Shown here piece by piece: positions 1-7,631 of a stretch of 46,085 bases of DNA (position 1 is the first letter of the stretch; the number at the start of each line of letters is the position of its first letter). A model generated the notes under the pieces. That model saw only the letters and a program-made list of their open reading frames with translations, did no database searches and was not told where the DNA came from. The stretch lies in the NCBI GenBank assembly GCA_910583775.1, contig CAJTYD010000010.1:1-46085 (forward strand). The letters run 5' to 3'. The stretch comes from an uncultured Muribaculaceae bacterium (lineage in GTDB: Bacteria > Bacteroidota > Bacteroidia > Bacteroidales > Muribaculaceae). The position numbers and the translations under genes are program-made.

Positions 1-54
1 AGACTGTAAATCTGCTGGTTTATACCTTCGGTGGTTCGAATCCATCTCCACCCA
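1..54 (+). tRNA. tRNA-Tyr (GTA), 3' part only
   Basis: The window opens inside the anticodon stem. The loop carries GTA at 6-8 (Tyr), followed by a long variable arm (class II, as expected for Tyr), a T arm with TTCGAAT at 35-41 and paired stems 30-34/42-46, the 3' acceptor strand 47-53 and discriminator A54. CCA is not encoded. The 5' half lies outside the window. Confidence 0.93.
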
Positions 55-112
55 CGGATAATTTAATAGACAAATGATTTGTTAACGAAAATCTTTCTCA
101 TCAGATGAATTA

Positions 113-146
113 AAAAAAGGTGTGACCGGGAGGCCACACCTTTTTT
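113..146. terminator. Bidirectional terminator between tRNA-Tyr and pfkA
   Basis: Inverted repeat GGTGTG (119-124) / CACACC (135-140) flanked by six A on the left and six T on the right, so it can end both the tRNA transcript on + and pfkA on -. Confidence 0.85.
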
Positions 147-167
147 GTTATGCCGTTTTCGAACTGA

Positions 168-1148
168 TCAGATGCTGAGGCGGCGGAGCGTCGACATGAG
201 CTCCTGGTTGATCGGTTTGTCGTTCTTGATTGCCTTGGTGAAGGGAACGTAGCATATCTCGTCGTTCTTGACGCCGATCATCACGTTGCGCTGGTCGTCG
301 AGCAGCGCGTCGACGGCAGCGGCGCCCATGCGTGAGGCGAGGATACGGTCGTGTGCCGTCGGGGAGCCGCCGCGCTGGAGGTGACCGAGGATCGAGACCC
401 TGACGTCGTAGCCGGGATATTCCTCCTTCACGCGCTGGGCGAGGCCCATCGCGCCGCCGGTGATCGGCGATTCGGCCACAAGCACGATCGATGAGTTCTT
501 CGACTTGCGGAACCCGTTCTTGATGAGCTCCGAAAGCTGGTCTACCTGCGTGGAGATCTCGGGGATGATGGCGGCCTCGGCTCCGGAGGCTATCGCTCCG
601 TTGAGGGCGAGGAAGCCGGCGTCGCGTCCCATCACCTCGATGAAGAAGAGACGCTCGTGGGAGGTGGCGGTGTCGCGGATCTTGTCGACGCATTCCATGA
701 TGGTGTTCAGGGCTGTGTCGTAGCCGATGGTTGTGTCGGTGCCGTAGAGGTCGTTGTCGATGGTGCCGGGGAGACCGACGATAGGCAGCGAGAACTCGTT
801 GCCGAAGAGGCGCGCTCCCGTGAGCGAGCCGTCGCCGCCGATCACCACGAGCGAGTCGATCTCATGGCGTTTCATCACGTCGTAGGCGCACTGACGCCCC
901 TCGGGGGTCTGGAATTCCTTGCAGCGCGCTGTCTTGAGGATCGTTCCTCCGCGCTGGATGATGTTCGATACGTTCTGAGTGGAGAATTCCTCGATCTCAT
1001 CGTATATCAGACCTTTGTAGCCACGATAGATTCCGTAAACCTTGAAGCCGGCGAATATAGCCGCTCTCGTCACCGCGCGAATCGCGGCGTTCATTCCCGG
1101 TGCGTCGCCTCCTGAAGTGAGGATGCCTACTGACTTGATTTTATTCAT
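168..1148 (-). CDS. pfkA: ATP-dependent 6-phosphofructokinase
   Basis: Phosphorylates fructose-6-phosphate to fructose-1,6-bisphosphate, the committed step of glycolysis, in the cytoplasm. The 326-residue product has the usual length of bacterial PfkA. Visible motifs: the N-terminal ATP loop TSGGDAPGMN (11-20), the GGDGS loop (about 104-108), the catalytic PGTIDND (127-133, with the base Asp131), MGRDAGF (substrate contacts) and LGHLQRGGSP near the C-terminus. The reading frame stays open upstream to 1316, but the family start MNKIKSVGIL at 1148 is chosen because a -7 box (1174-1181) sits just upstream of it and the extra residues overlap the divergent gene. Monocistronic, ending at the terminator at 113-146. 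Confidence 0.96.
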   Translation of the reverse strand: MNKIKSVGILTSGGDAPGMNAAIRAVTRAAIFAGFKVYGIYRGYKGLIYDEIEEFSTQNVSNIIQRGGTILKTARCKEFQTPEGRQCAYDVMKRHEIDSLVVIGGDGSLTGARLFGNEFSLPIVGLPGTIDNDLYGTDTTIGYDTALNTIMECVDKIRDTATSHERLFFIEVMGRDAGFLALNGAIASGAEAAIIPEISTQVDQLSELIKNGFRKSKNSSIVLVAESPITGGAMGLAQRVKEEYPGYDVRVSILGHLQRGGSPTAHDRILASRMGAAAVDALLDDQRNVMIGVKNDEICYVPFTKAIKNDKPINQELMSTLRRLSI

Positions 1149-1173
1149 GATCCTAATATTGAAGTTAATTTTA

Positions 1174-1181
1174 CAAAAGTA
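1174..1181 (-). promoter_or_regulatory. -7 box of pfkA promoter
   Basis: TACTTTTG on the minus strand matches the Bacteroidetes -7 consensus TAnnTTTG. It lies 26 bp upstream of the pfkA start and 12 bp from the oppositely oriented -7 box at 1194-1201. Confidence 0.6.
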
Positions 1182-1193
1182 AGCAATTATTAT

Positions 1194-1201
1194 TAAATTT
1201 G
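1194..1201 (+). promoter_or_regulatory. -7 box directly before the HAD gene start
   Basis: TAAATTTG matches TAnnTTTG. It ends only 4 bases before the ATG at 1206, so the predicted transcription start falls on or next to the start codon; a TTTA stands at the -33 position. The mRNA may be leaderless. Confidence 0.6.
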
Positions 1202-1205
1202 CAGT

Positions 1206-1850
1206 ATGAAAAAAGTGAAAAATTTGATATTCGATCTCGGCGGAGTCGTGATCGATCTCAAAAGAGAGAATGCGGTGGCCGCTCTGACGGCCCTCGGCAT
1301 CAAGGGCGTTGATCAACTTTTAGGACTTTACCGCCAGGAGGAGCCGTTTCTTTCGCTCGAGACCGGCCGACTCACCTCAGCCGAATTCTTCGACGAGATG
1401 CGTCGCCGGGCCCGCGCCGGCGTCACCGACCGCGAAATCGAGTCTGCCTTCAATGCTTTCCTTATCGGGCTGCCTGTGGAAAGACTCCGGGCCCTGCGCA
1501 GCCTTCGCGAGGATGGCTTTAAAGTCTACGGCCTTTCGAATACGAACGCCGTGATGTTCAATTCCTGGATCCGCGAGGCTTTCATGCAGGAGGGCCTTAA
1601 AGTGAACGATTATTTCGACGGACTTGTTCTATCCTTTGAGGAAGGAATGTGCAAGCCTGACCCGGATCTGTTCATGACCGTCGTGAACCGTTACGGTCTG
1701 GATCCAGGGGAGACGGTGATGCTCGACGACTCGCGCAAGAACTGTGAGGCCGCCGAATCCGTAGGGTTGCGCAGCGCGTGCGTAGGCACGGATGCCGATA
1801 ACGACATGCTTGCCCAGATCAGGAGAATCAGAGAATGCGACGCGGTATGA
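1206..1850 (+). CDS. HAD-superfamily phosphatase (YihX-like)
   Basis: A 214-residue haloacid-dehalogenase hydrolase, most like the YihX / glucose-1-phosphate phosphatase group. Motif I is FDLGGVVIDL near residue 9 (nucleophile Asp and the second Asp replaced by Gly as in many family members with this spelling), motif II is the LSNTN segment, motif III is the Lys in GMCKPDPDLF and motif IV is MLDDSRKN. A helical cap lies between motifs I and II. The substrate cannot be read from sequence. The last bases overlap the start of ribF, so the two are probably cotranscribed; a role in dephosphorylating a flavin pathway intermediate is possible but unproven. Confidence 0.85.
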   Translation: MKKVKNLIFDLGGVVIDLKRENAVAALTALGIKGVDQLLGLYRQEEPFLSLETGRLTSAEFFDEMRRRARAGVTDREIESAFNAFLIGLPVERLRALRSLREDGFKVYGLSNTNAVMFNSWIREAFMQEGLKVNDYFDGLVLSFEEGMCKPDPDLFMTVVNRYGLDPGETVMLDDSRKNCEAAESVGLRSACVGTDADNDMLAQIRRIRECDAV

Positions 1851-2722
1851 AAGCAGAGCCTTCGGTAATTACGGTAGGCACTTTCGACGGGGTGCATTTA
1901 GGACATCGCGCCGTGGTCGGGAAGGTGGTTGAGGATGCCCGCAGGCGCGGCGCCCGTCCGCTGGTGATAACCTTCGACCCTCATCCTCTGGCGGTTGTGG
2001 CTCCGGAGCGGATGCCGGGACTTCTCGAGAGCCCGGCAACGCGTTGCCGCCGCATCGAGAGCATGGGAGCCGTCCCGGTGCTTCTGGAATTCAACGAGGA
2101 GCTCCGGCGAAAGACTGCCGCCGAATGGATGGAGATCCTGAGGCGCGATTACGGCGCGGTGGAGGTTGTTGCCGGATATGACAACACTTTCGGCTGCGAC
2201 GGGCTGAAGATGAGCATTCACGATTACCGCTCGCTTGGCGAGACCCTCGGGGTCGATGTCGAGGAGGCTCCGATCGTGGAAGGTATTAGTTCTTCTGTCA
2301 TTCGCGAGGCCTTGGGCAGAGGCGATGTCGAACGCGCTTCGGAGATGCTCGGTTATCCCTACCGGATAGGAGGCCGGGTGGTTCACGGCAAGGGACTGGG
2401 CCACTGCCTGGGATATCCGACCGCCAACGTGATTCCTGACGGCAGACTCCTTCTGCCGGCCAACGGCGTCTATGCCGCCGATGCGGAATTGCCCTCCGGG
2501 GAGGTGAGGCGAGCTGTGGTGAATGTTGGAAAAGCCCCGACCGTCGGATCCGCTTTCCCCGTCACTGTGGAGGCATACATAACGGATTTCGACGGCGATC
2601 TCTATGACAGGGAAATAGCCCTCGACTTCCTTCACCGTCTTCGCGACGAGAGGAAATTTCCGTCGGTCGAAGAGCTTACGGAGCAGATCCGCGCCGACGT
2701 CGAGGCCGCCCGGAGGCTGTGA
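1847..2722 (+). CDS. ribF: Bifunctional riboflavin kinase / FMN adenylyltransferase
   Basis: Converts riboflavin to FMN and then FAD. The N-terminal nucleotidyltransferase half has TVGTFDGVHLGHR, FDPHPL and SSSVIREAL; the C-terminal flavokinase half has HGKGLGHCLGYPTAN, NGVYAA and the DLYD segment. The length, about 291 residues, is normal. The ATG at 1847 overlaps the HAD stop as ATGA; a start four codons earlier (1835) is also open, but the family usually begins close to the TVGTFDG motif. With ribH downstream at 6632 the window holds two flavin genes, in separate units. Confidence 0.94.
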   Translation: MKAEPSVITVGTFDGVHLGHRAVVGKVVEDARRRGARPLVITFDPHPLAVVAPERMPGLLESPATRCRRIESMGAVPVLLEFNEELRRKTAAEWMEILRRDYGAVEVVAGYDNTFGCDGLKMSIHDYRSLGETLGVDVEEAPIVEGISSSVIREALGRGDVERASEMLGYPYRIGGRVVHGKGLGHCLGYPTANVIPDGRLLLPANGVYAADAELPSGEVRRAVVNVGKAPTVGSAFPVTVEAYITDFDGDLYDREIALDFLHRLRDERKFPSVEELTEQIRADVEAARRL

Positions 2723-2727
2723 AATCG

Positions 2728-2799
2728 GCGATAAGGGCGATAAGGGCGATAAGGGCTTTAAGGACTTTAAGGGCTTTAAGGACTTTAAGGACTTTAAGG
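2728..2799. repeat. 9-bp tandem repeat array, 8 units
   Basis: Three units GCGATAAGG (2728-2754) followed by five units GCTTTAAGG or ACTTTAAGG (2755-2799), with no gaps. The array starts 6 bp after the ribF stop and ends about 25 bp before the upp -7 box. Confidence 0.9.
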
Positions 2800-2823
2800 T
2801 TAGGATAAGTCGCAAAAATTATA

Positions 2824-2831
2824 TATATTTG
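2824..2831 (+). promoter_or_regulatory. -7 box of upp promoter
   Basis: TATATTTG matches TAnnTTTG; the predicted leader before upp is about 45 nt. No clear -33 TTTG is seen; the 9-bp array occupies the region just upstream. Confidence 0.55.
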
Positions 2832-2881
2832 CTAATCGGCTTTTTTTAAGAACAAGAACCGGTCTAATATAGAAAAACTGT

Positions 2882-3538
2882 ATGGAAGTAATCAATTTCG
2901 CGGAGACTCCCAGTCTGGTGAGCCGCTATATGCTTGAACTGAGGGACATCGACATCCAGAAAGACCGACTGCGCTTTCGCACCAACCTCGACCGCATCGG
3001 CGAGATCATGGCCTACGAGATATCGAAGCGTCTGGATTACAGAGAGGTCCCCGTTCAGACGCCTCTGGGCACTTCGATATGCCGGGAGCCTTCCGACCGT
3101 GTGGTAGTGGCCACGATCCTGCGCGCCGGGCTTCCTTTCCATCACGGTTTCCTGAACTATTTCGACCGGGCAGAAAACGCTTTCGTCAGCGCCTATCGCC
3201 GCTACAGGGAGAAGGGCGATTCCTTCGACGTGCTCGTGGAATATCTCGCCTCTCCCTCGATCGAGGGGAAGACGCTGCTGCTCGTCGACCCGATGCTCGC
3301 CACCGGCAGCTCGATGGAACTTGCCTACAAGGCGCTGCTCACCAAGGGAATGCCGGCAAAGATCCATGTGGCCTCCGTTATAGCCTCCCGGCTCGGGGTG
3401 AACTACGTGATGGAGCATTTCCCCGCAGACAGGACCACTCTCTGGTGTGGCGACATCGACGAGGAGGTAAACTCACACAGCTATATCGTGCCGGGTCTCG
3501 GCGACGCAGGCGATCTCGCGTACGGCGAGAAGGATTAA
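2882..3538 (+). CDS. upp: Uracil phosphoribosyltransferase
   Basis: Salvages uracil with PRPP to UMP in the cytoplasm. The 218-residue product shows the PRPP-binding motif LLVDPMLATGSS (about 133-144), RAGLPFHHGF (81-90) and the uracil-recognition segment near YIVPGLGDAGDLAYG at the C-terminus. Start ATG at 2882 agrees with the family and with the promoter at 2824. The gap to recF is 31 bp, so readthrough into recF is possible. Confidence 0.95.
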   Translation: MEVINFAETPSLVSRYMLELRDIDIQKDRLRFRTNLDRIGEIMAYEISKRLDYREVPVQTPLGTSICREPSDRVVVATILRAGLPFHHGFLNYFDRAENAFVSAYRRYREKGDSFDVLVEYLASPSIEGKTLLLVDPMLATGSSMELAYKALLTKGMPAKIHVASVIASRLGVNYVMEHFPADRTTLWCGDIDEEVNSHSYIVPGLGDAGDLAYGEKD

Positions 3539-3569
3539 TCAGTCGTAAACCCTTTTACAGCGTGAAAAA

Positions 3570-4682
3570 GTGATTCTCGACAATATAGATATATTGAATT
3601 TCAAGAATATAGCCGGAGTCAGGCTGGAATTTTCCAGAGGCGTGAACTGTCTGCTGGGAATGAACGGCATGGGAAAGAGCAATCTGCTGGAGGCTATATA
3701 TTTTCTGAGCATGAGCCGCCCGATGCAACCGATACCGGAGAGCGCGCTCATAAGGCACGGCGCCGACATGCTGATGGTTAAGGGAGAATACGATATGGAC
3801 ACAGACGCGCGCGAGACCGTGAGCTGCGGCATCGTGAAAGGAAAGGGGAAGACACTGAAGCGCAACGGTAAGGAATATGCCCGCATATCGGAACATATCG
3901 GCAAGTTTCCGATAGTCTCGATAACCCCGGCCGACAGCGCGATCGTGAGCGGCGCCTCGGAGGTGCGCCGCCGGCTTATGGACATGGTTATCTCGCAGGC
4001 CGACGGAGCATATCTGTCGCTGCTGATACGCTATAACAAGTCGCTTGAGTCGCGCAACAAGATGCTGCGTGCCGGTGTTCGCGACAATCTCTTATATGAA
4101 TCGATAGAATCGGGGCTTGTCGACACCGGCGAGGCCATCTGGAAACTCCGCAGGGAGTGGACGGCGGCCATCGAGCCTCTTTTCAACAGATATTATTCGC
4201 TTGTTTCGGGAGACGCCGAAAAGGCGTCGCTCAAATACAAGAGCATACTGAACGAGGCGTCGTTCCGCGACGTGCTCGCCTCCGAGCGTGGACGTGACTT
4301 TGCCTTAGGCTTCACTTCGCGCGGTATCCACCGCGACGATATCCTCACCGGTCTGGGCGACTACAGCATGCGCCGCCTCGGGAGCCAGGGGCAGGTGAAA
4401 TCGTTCACCATAGCCCTGCGTCTCGCAATCTTCGACTATCTGAAAGGAAGAGGGGGTATAACTCCCATCCTGCTTCTCGACGACGTCTTCGACAAGCTCG
4501 ATTCCGGGCGCGTAGGGAGGATCATGGAGGTTGTCAGCTCCGGCGACAACTTCGGGCAGATATTCATCACCGACACCAACCGCGAGCATCTCGACGAGAC
4601 GATTGCCGCGCTTAAGGGAGAGAGCCGCCTGTTCGAGGTTAAGGACGGTGAGTTCACGGAGATAAAGGAGATAGCGATATGA
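3570..4682 (+). CDS. recF: DNA replication/repair ATPase RecF
   Basis: SMC-like ATPase that helps load RecA at gaps in DNA. The 370-residue product has Walker A GMNGMGKS (30-37), the ABC signature LGSQGQVKS (about 270) and Walker B ILLLDDVFDKLD (about 300). It begins with GTG at 3570; no ATG fits because the family N-terminus (ILDNIDILNFKNI) starts right there. It overlaps the following gene by 4 bp (ATGA), a pairing of recF with a DUF721/DciA gene that is typical of Bacteroidetes. It is not next to dnaA/dnaN here. Confidence 0.95.
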   Translation: MILDNIDILNFKNIAGVRLEFSRGVNCLLGMNGMGKSNLLEAIYFLSMSRPMQPIPESALIRHGADMLMVKGEYDMDTDARETVSCGIVKGKGKTLKRNGKEYARISEHIGKFPIVSITPADSAIVSGASEVRRRLMDMVISQADGAYLSLLIRYNKSLESRNKMLRAGVRDNLLYESIESGLVDTGEAIWKLRREWTAAIEPLFNRYYSLVSGDAEKASLKYKSILNEASFRDVLASERGRDFALGFTSRGIHRDDILTGLGDYSMRRLGSQGQVKSFTIALRLAIFDYLKGRGGITPILLLDDVFDKLDSGRVGRIMEVVSSGDNFGQIFITDTNREHLDETIAALKGESRLFEVKDGEFTEIKEIAI

Positions 4683-4972
4683 AGCGGATGGAGGTACAGA
4701 GTATAGGCGACGTGCTTCGGTTGACGGTGCAGGAATGCAACATGACCTCGAGGCTCAACGAGCTCAAGGCCATAGAGCTCTGGAAGCCTATAGTCGGCGC
4801 CCATATAGCCTCGCGATGCGGCAGGCCGTCGGTGAAAAACGGACTGATGACTATCCCGGTCAACGCGGGGCCGCTTCGCCACGAGCTGACGATGAACCGC
4901 AGCGCGATCGTGCGTCTTATCAACAGCCAGCTCGGAAAGGAGGTCATTCATGACATCCGCTTCACCGGATAA
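4679..4972 (+). CDS. DUF721 / DciA-like protein
   Basis: A 97-residue DUF721 protein. DciA, the studied member of this family, is the ancestral loader of the replicative helicase DnaB. Visible features are the conserved central stretch ELKAIELWKPIVGAHIASRC and the end segment SAIVRLINSQLG..VIHDIRFTG. This short form carries only the KH-like DciA domain. It overlaps recF by 4 bp and is certainly translated with it, consistent with a role in replication or fork restart (inference). Confidence 0.85.
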   Translation: MKRMEVQSIGDVLRLTVQECNMTSRLNELKAIELWKPIVGAHIASRCGRPSVKNGLMTIPVNAGPLRHELTMNRSAIVRLINSQLGKEVIHDIRFTG

Positions 4973-4976
4973 CTTT

Positions 4977-5125
4977 GTCAATTAGTAATTAGAAATTAGT
5001 AATTGGGCTGACGCCAAGGATAATTTTGAATGTTGAATTTTGAATTTTGAATTGGGCTGACACCGATAATTCTACATTCTAAATTATAATTATGCATTTT
5101 GCATTCTTAATTTTAAATTTTAAAG
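4977..5125. repeat. AT-rich dispersed repeat (family 3, copy a)
   Basis: Spacer between the DUF721 gene and the thioesterase gene. It contains AATTAGTAATTAG-like units, then AATTTTGAATGTTGAATTTT (about 5023-5042) and more TGAATT units; the motif GGGCTGAC appears twice (5005-5012 and 5054-5061). The same TTTTGAATGTTGAATTTTGA string occurs at 33914-33933 and, reversed, at about 17045-17070. No convincing TAnnTTTG box is seen. Confidence 0.7.
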
Positions 5126-5131
5126 GAAGAG

Positions 5132-5596
5132 ATGAATCCACATACAGTGCCGCCGGTTTCGGAATTCCGGCATTCGATAGACCTGCAGATCCGCTTCAAC
5201 GACGTGGATGTGCTTGGCCATGTGAACAATACGGTCTATATGTCGTTTTATGATACAGGGAAAGCACGCTTTTTCGAGCATGTCCACGAGCGTATAATCG
5301 AATGGGACAGGGTAGAGACGGTGATCGCCAATGTCGACTGCTGTTTCATCCATCCCATCTATTTCAACGACGAGGTGGCTGTCTATACGAAATGCACCGG
5401 TATCTACGACCGCAGTTTCAAGGTGCTTCAGGTGATCGCTTCGAAGAAAGACGGCACAGTCAAGTCGGCCTGCGAGACGGTGATGGTCTGCTTCGATCCG
5501 GAAAAGAGGGATTCGATGCCGATGCCCGACCACTGGCGCGCGGCGCTCGAGAAATCGATGGCCGCAGGGGCGGCTCCCGCCGTGGAACCGGTTTAA
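5132..5596 (+). CDS. Acyl-CoA thioesterase, 4HBT hotdog fold
   Basis: A 154-residue single-domain hotdog thioesterase of the 4-hydroxybenzoyl-CoA / YbgC group. The active-site region is RFNDVDVLGHVNNTVYMSFYDTG (about 18-40), with the Asp of DVDVLGHVNN as the likely catalytic residue. It hydrolyses acyl-CoA; the actual substrate is not readable. A purine-rich AAAGGAAGAG precedes the ATG. The stop codon (TAA, 5594-5596) lies inside the palindromic repeat at 5590-5699, so the last residue or two may come from that element. Confidence 0.85.
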   Translation: MNPHTVPPVSEFRHSIDLQIRFNDVDVLGHVNNTVYMSFYDTGKARFFEHVHERIIEWDRVETVIANVDCCFIHPIYFNDEVAVYTKCTGIYDRSFKVLQVIASKKDGTVKSACETVMVCFDPEKRDSMPMPDHWRAALEKSMAAGAAPAVEPV

Positions 5597-5699
5597 GTTT
5601 AAGTTTAAGGTTTAGAGGTTACCCTTGGATTCGGTTTGCCCTTTGATTCGGTTATGGAGGTAACGGTGTTATCTAAACCATAAACCCAAACCATAAGCC
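5590..5699. repeat. Palindromic repeat family 2, copy A
   Basis: Left arm made of GTTTAA units ending in GGTTTAGAGGTTACC (5609-5623); right arm TTATCTAAACCATAAACCC to about 5699, roughly the reverse complement of the left. Between them are two near-copies of TTGATTCGGTT. Copies B (26481-26575) and C (41332-41434) share TTTAGAGGTTACC and the terminal CAAAC.ATAA.CC. Confidence 0.75.
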
Positions 5700-5703
5700 A
5701 TTT

Positions 5704-5711
5704 TAAATTTG
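5704..5711 (+). promoter_or_regulatory. -7 box before the helical-repeat gene
   Basis: TAAATTTG matches TAnnTTTG and ends 24 bp before the ATG at 5736. An in-frame start at 5709 lies inside this box, which rules it out as the translation start. Confidence 0.6.
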
Positions 5712-5735
5712 TTTGCGAAATTTAATCATATAGAT

Positions 5736-6632
5736 ATGAATTTTTTGGAAATACCTGTCGACCTCAGTAAGGTCGCAAAGAAATCAAAGGATGAGGAGAT
5801 AGTCGGGCTGGTGGAGTCGTGCCGCAAGACCGCCAGGGAACTTGTGGAGGAAAACCGCCGCATCGACGCTCTCGAGAGAATCGTCGAGGGACTCAAACAC
5901 CTTCGTGAGTTCTCCGATTTCGAGAGCAGCGAGTTCCGCGCCATGCTCGTTGCGCTGCTTTTTGATCTTTCGGAGCTGCACTACGAACTCAAGGACTACA
6001 AACAGAGCGAGAAAGAGCTCGAGGTCCTCTTCCGTGTGCTTGAGAACCTCATAAAGGAGGATGGCGAGCGTTTCGGCAAATATCATATCCTTGCCATGGA
6101 ACTCTCGACCCGCATTCTCCGGTCGCGCAAAAAGACTATGGAACTTCTTGTGAAGCAGCAGATAAACGCCGGGCAGCTTTACGATAAGGTCAATGCCGGA
6201 GTCGTGGCCGCCACCGACCGCCTCGTGGATTCGCTGCGCAATGTGGGCGAACTTCTCGCCTCATCGGGCGATTACAGAGGGTCGCTCAAGTTCTATTCGG
6301 AGGCCATCAAGCTTTCGAAGCGCCGTTCGGGCCGCGTCACGGTAAAGGAGATCGAGATGAGCATCGATATGGCGAAGATCATGATGCGAATGCGCCAGAT
6401 GCGTCCGCGCGCCCAGCGTCTGCTCGACGCCGTGCTTCCGCATTCGATAGCCTTGGAGGCCATCAGCCTCGAGGAGGATATCCTCGCGCTGCAGGAGATC
6501 ATAGCCCAGGACATCGAGCATGAGCCGATGTGGAAAATGTTCATGCACAAGGTTCAGAAAGCCACCGATAAAGTAAAGAAAGCCACCGGCAAGGTCAAGC
6601 AGGCGGCCCACAGAAGGAAAAAGGAGAAATAA
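5736..6632 (+). CDS. Helical (TPR-like) repeat protein of unknown function
   Basis: A protein of 298 residues, nearly all predicted helix, with no signal peptide. TPR-like pairs can be seen (LVALLFDLSELHYELKDYKQSEKELEVLFRVL, then LLASSGDYRGSLKFYSEAIKLS). The last 30 residues are very basic and repetitive (KATDKVKKATGKVKQ). It probably acts as a cytoplasmic scaffold. The stop codon shares one base with the ribH ATG (TAATG), so translation of ribH is likely coupled to it; this pairing with ribH is common in Bacteroidales. Start at 5736 chosen because the upstream candidate falls inside the promoter. Confidence 0.75.
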   Translation: MNFLEIPVDLSKVAKKSKDEEIVGLVESCRKTARELVEENRRIDALERIVEGLKHLREFSDFESSEFRAMLVALLFDLSELHYELKDYKQSEKELEVLFRVLENLIKEDGERFGKYHILAMELSTRILRSRKKTMELLVKQQINAGQLYDKVNAGVVAATDRLVDSLRNVGELLASSGDYRGSLKFYSEAIKLSKRRSGRVTVKEIEMSIDMAKIMMRMRQMRPRAQRLLDAVLPHSIALEAISLEEDILALQEIIAQDIEHEPMWKMFMHKVQKATDKVKKATGKVKQAAHRRKKEK

Positions 6633-7159
6633 TGTCGACGATACTCAATACAAACGGAGCGACGCTCGAGATTCCGCGCATTCTGGATCCGGAAGGGTTT
6701 AAGTGCGCCATATTCACTGCGAAATGGAATCCGGAAGTTACGGGGGCTCTTCGCGACGGCGCCATAGATGTGCTGCGGAAGGCCGGCGTCTCCGATGAGA
6801 ACATTCTTTTGGAGGATGTTCCCGGCACGGTAGAGCTCGCCAACGCCGCCGGTATGGCCCTGCGCGAGCTGACGGCGCTTTCGGCCGTTATCGTGATAGG
6901 CTGCGTGATACGCGGCGATACTCCTCATTTCGACTATGTCTGCGATATTGTCTCCGACGCTGTCTCTCGCCTTAATTCGCGCGGGGAGACTCCGGTGATT
7001 TTCGGCGTCCTCACCGTCGAGAACCAGCAGCAGGCGCTCGACCGCGCCGGCGGTCCGCTCGGCAACAAAGGCGCAGAAGCGGCTGTCGCAGCCATCGAGA
7101 TGGCCAACCTCCATTCGAGGACCGAAGGCATAAAATCTGACAGATTCCGAAAAATTTAA
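6632..7159 (+). CDS. ribH: 6,7-dimethyl-8-ribityllumazine synthase
   Basis: Penultimate step of riboflavin synthesis: condenses the ribityl-aminouracil with dihydroxybutanone phosphate. The 175-residue protein shows the aromatic/ribityl pocket FTAKWNPEVTGAL (about 25-37), DVPGTVELANAA and the phosphate/catalytic loop GCVIRGDTPHFDYVC (around 90-104) with the catalytic His, then GVLTVENQQQALDRAGG. Length is slightly above the usual 150-160 because of N- and C-terminal extensions. Ends before the terminator at 7183. Confidence 0.95.
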   Translation: MSTILNTNGATLEIPRILDPEGFKCAIFTAKWNPEVTGALRDGAIDVLRKAGVSDENILLEDVPGTVELANAAGMALRELTALSAVIVIGCVIRGDTPHFDYVCDIVSDAVSRLNSRGETPVIFGVLTVENQQQALDRAGGPLGNKGAEAAVAAIEMANLHSRTEGIKSDRFRKI

Positions 7160-7182
7160 CACTTTTATTCACGTTTTTAACT

Positions 7183-7212
7183 AAACCGTCCGCAATAACG
7201 GACGGTTTTTTT
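7183..7212 (+). terminator. Rho-independent terminator after ribH
   Basis: Stem AAACCGTCCG (7183-7192) / CGGACGGTTT (7199-7208), loop CAATAA, then a T run to 7212. Confidence 0.9.
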
Positions 7213-7235
7213 ACGTTTAAGCCATACAAACGCCA

Positions 7236-7243
7236 TAATTTTG
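7236..7243 (+). promoter_or_regulatory. -7 box of an orphan transcript
   Basis: TAATTTTG matches TAnnTTTG, 24 bp after the ribH terminator. No downstream gene on this strand is recognisable before the convergent sdaA. Confidence 0.5.
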
Positions 7244-7249
7244 CATAAG

Positions 7250-7480
7250 TGCGCCATGGCAGGCGCAGACCATAACTGAGGTTTACGAAAAGGGAACGAC
7301 CTCACCGAGAGGTTTACGAAAGGGAAACGAACATAGACGAATTTAAAGTTTTATAGAATAGATTGATTATAGTTATGAAACAGACAAACCGCACGGATGG
7401 CCATAAGAGCTTGCTCTAACGCATCTGCCGGTATCTGACGAGGATGCCGGCAGGCATAGCATTCCTACACTTTTTTCATG
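7250..7480 (+). ncRNA. Candidate structured non-coding RNA or leader
   Basis: From the promoter at 7236 the sequence carries: two direct copies of GAGGTTTACGAAA(A)GGGA(A)ACGA (7278-7299 and 7309-7330, period 31), an A/T-rich linker, an ATG-started ORF of 14 codons (7375-7419), and a strong hairpin CTGCCGGTATC / GATGCCGGCAG (7425-7453, loop TGACGAG). A T6 run follows at 7471-7476. The first repeat can also fold on itself (GAGGT/ACCTC). It does not look like tmRNA, RNase P RNA, SRP RNA or any tRNA. Boundaries are estimates. Confidence 0.4.
7375..7419 (+). CDS. 14-residue ORF, possible leader peptide
   Basis: ATG AAA CAG ... CTC TAA encodes MKQTNRTDGHKSLL. It sits just upstream of the GC-rich hairpin at 7425-7453, an arrangement seen in translation-sensing leaders, but no codon bias towards one amino acid and no downstream gene supports attenuation. 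It may be chance. Confidence 0.2.
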   Translation: MKQTNRTDGHKSLL

Positions 7481-7631
7481 ACTTAGATATGTTTCAATGA
7501 TGCCTTATTCTAATGGCCATGGAGGATTTCCGAAGTCGACGGAAGTCGAATCGGGAATTTCCGATGAAAAGCATAATTGTCTAAATTTTGGGTTATATAC
7601 ATTAGTAATTTCTATCGTCCGTCGGAGGATG

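Noticed and set aside
1847..2722. FMN riboswitch ahead of ribF or ribH
   Set aside because: Neither gene has room or sequence for an RFN element; ribF overlaps the HAD gene and ribH overlaps the helical-repeat gene.
2728..2799. CRISPR-like array
   Set aside because: Units are 9 bp with no spacers; the same holds for the arrays at 16961 and 45321. No cas genes are present.
7425..7453. Possible hammerhead ribozyme (CTGACGAG resembles CUGAUGA)
   Set aside because: The required GAAA and stem III are not in the right order, and the similar bases form a simple hairpin loop.
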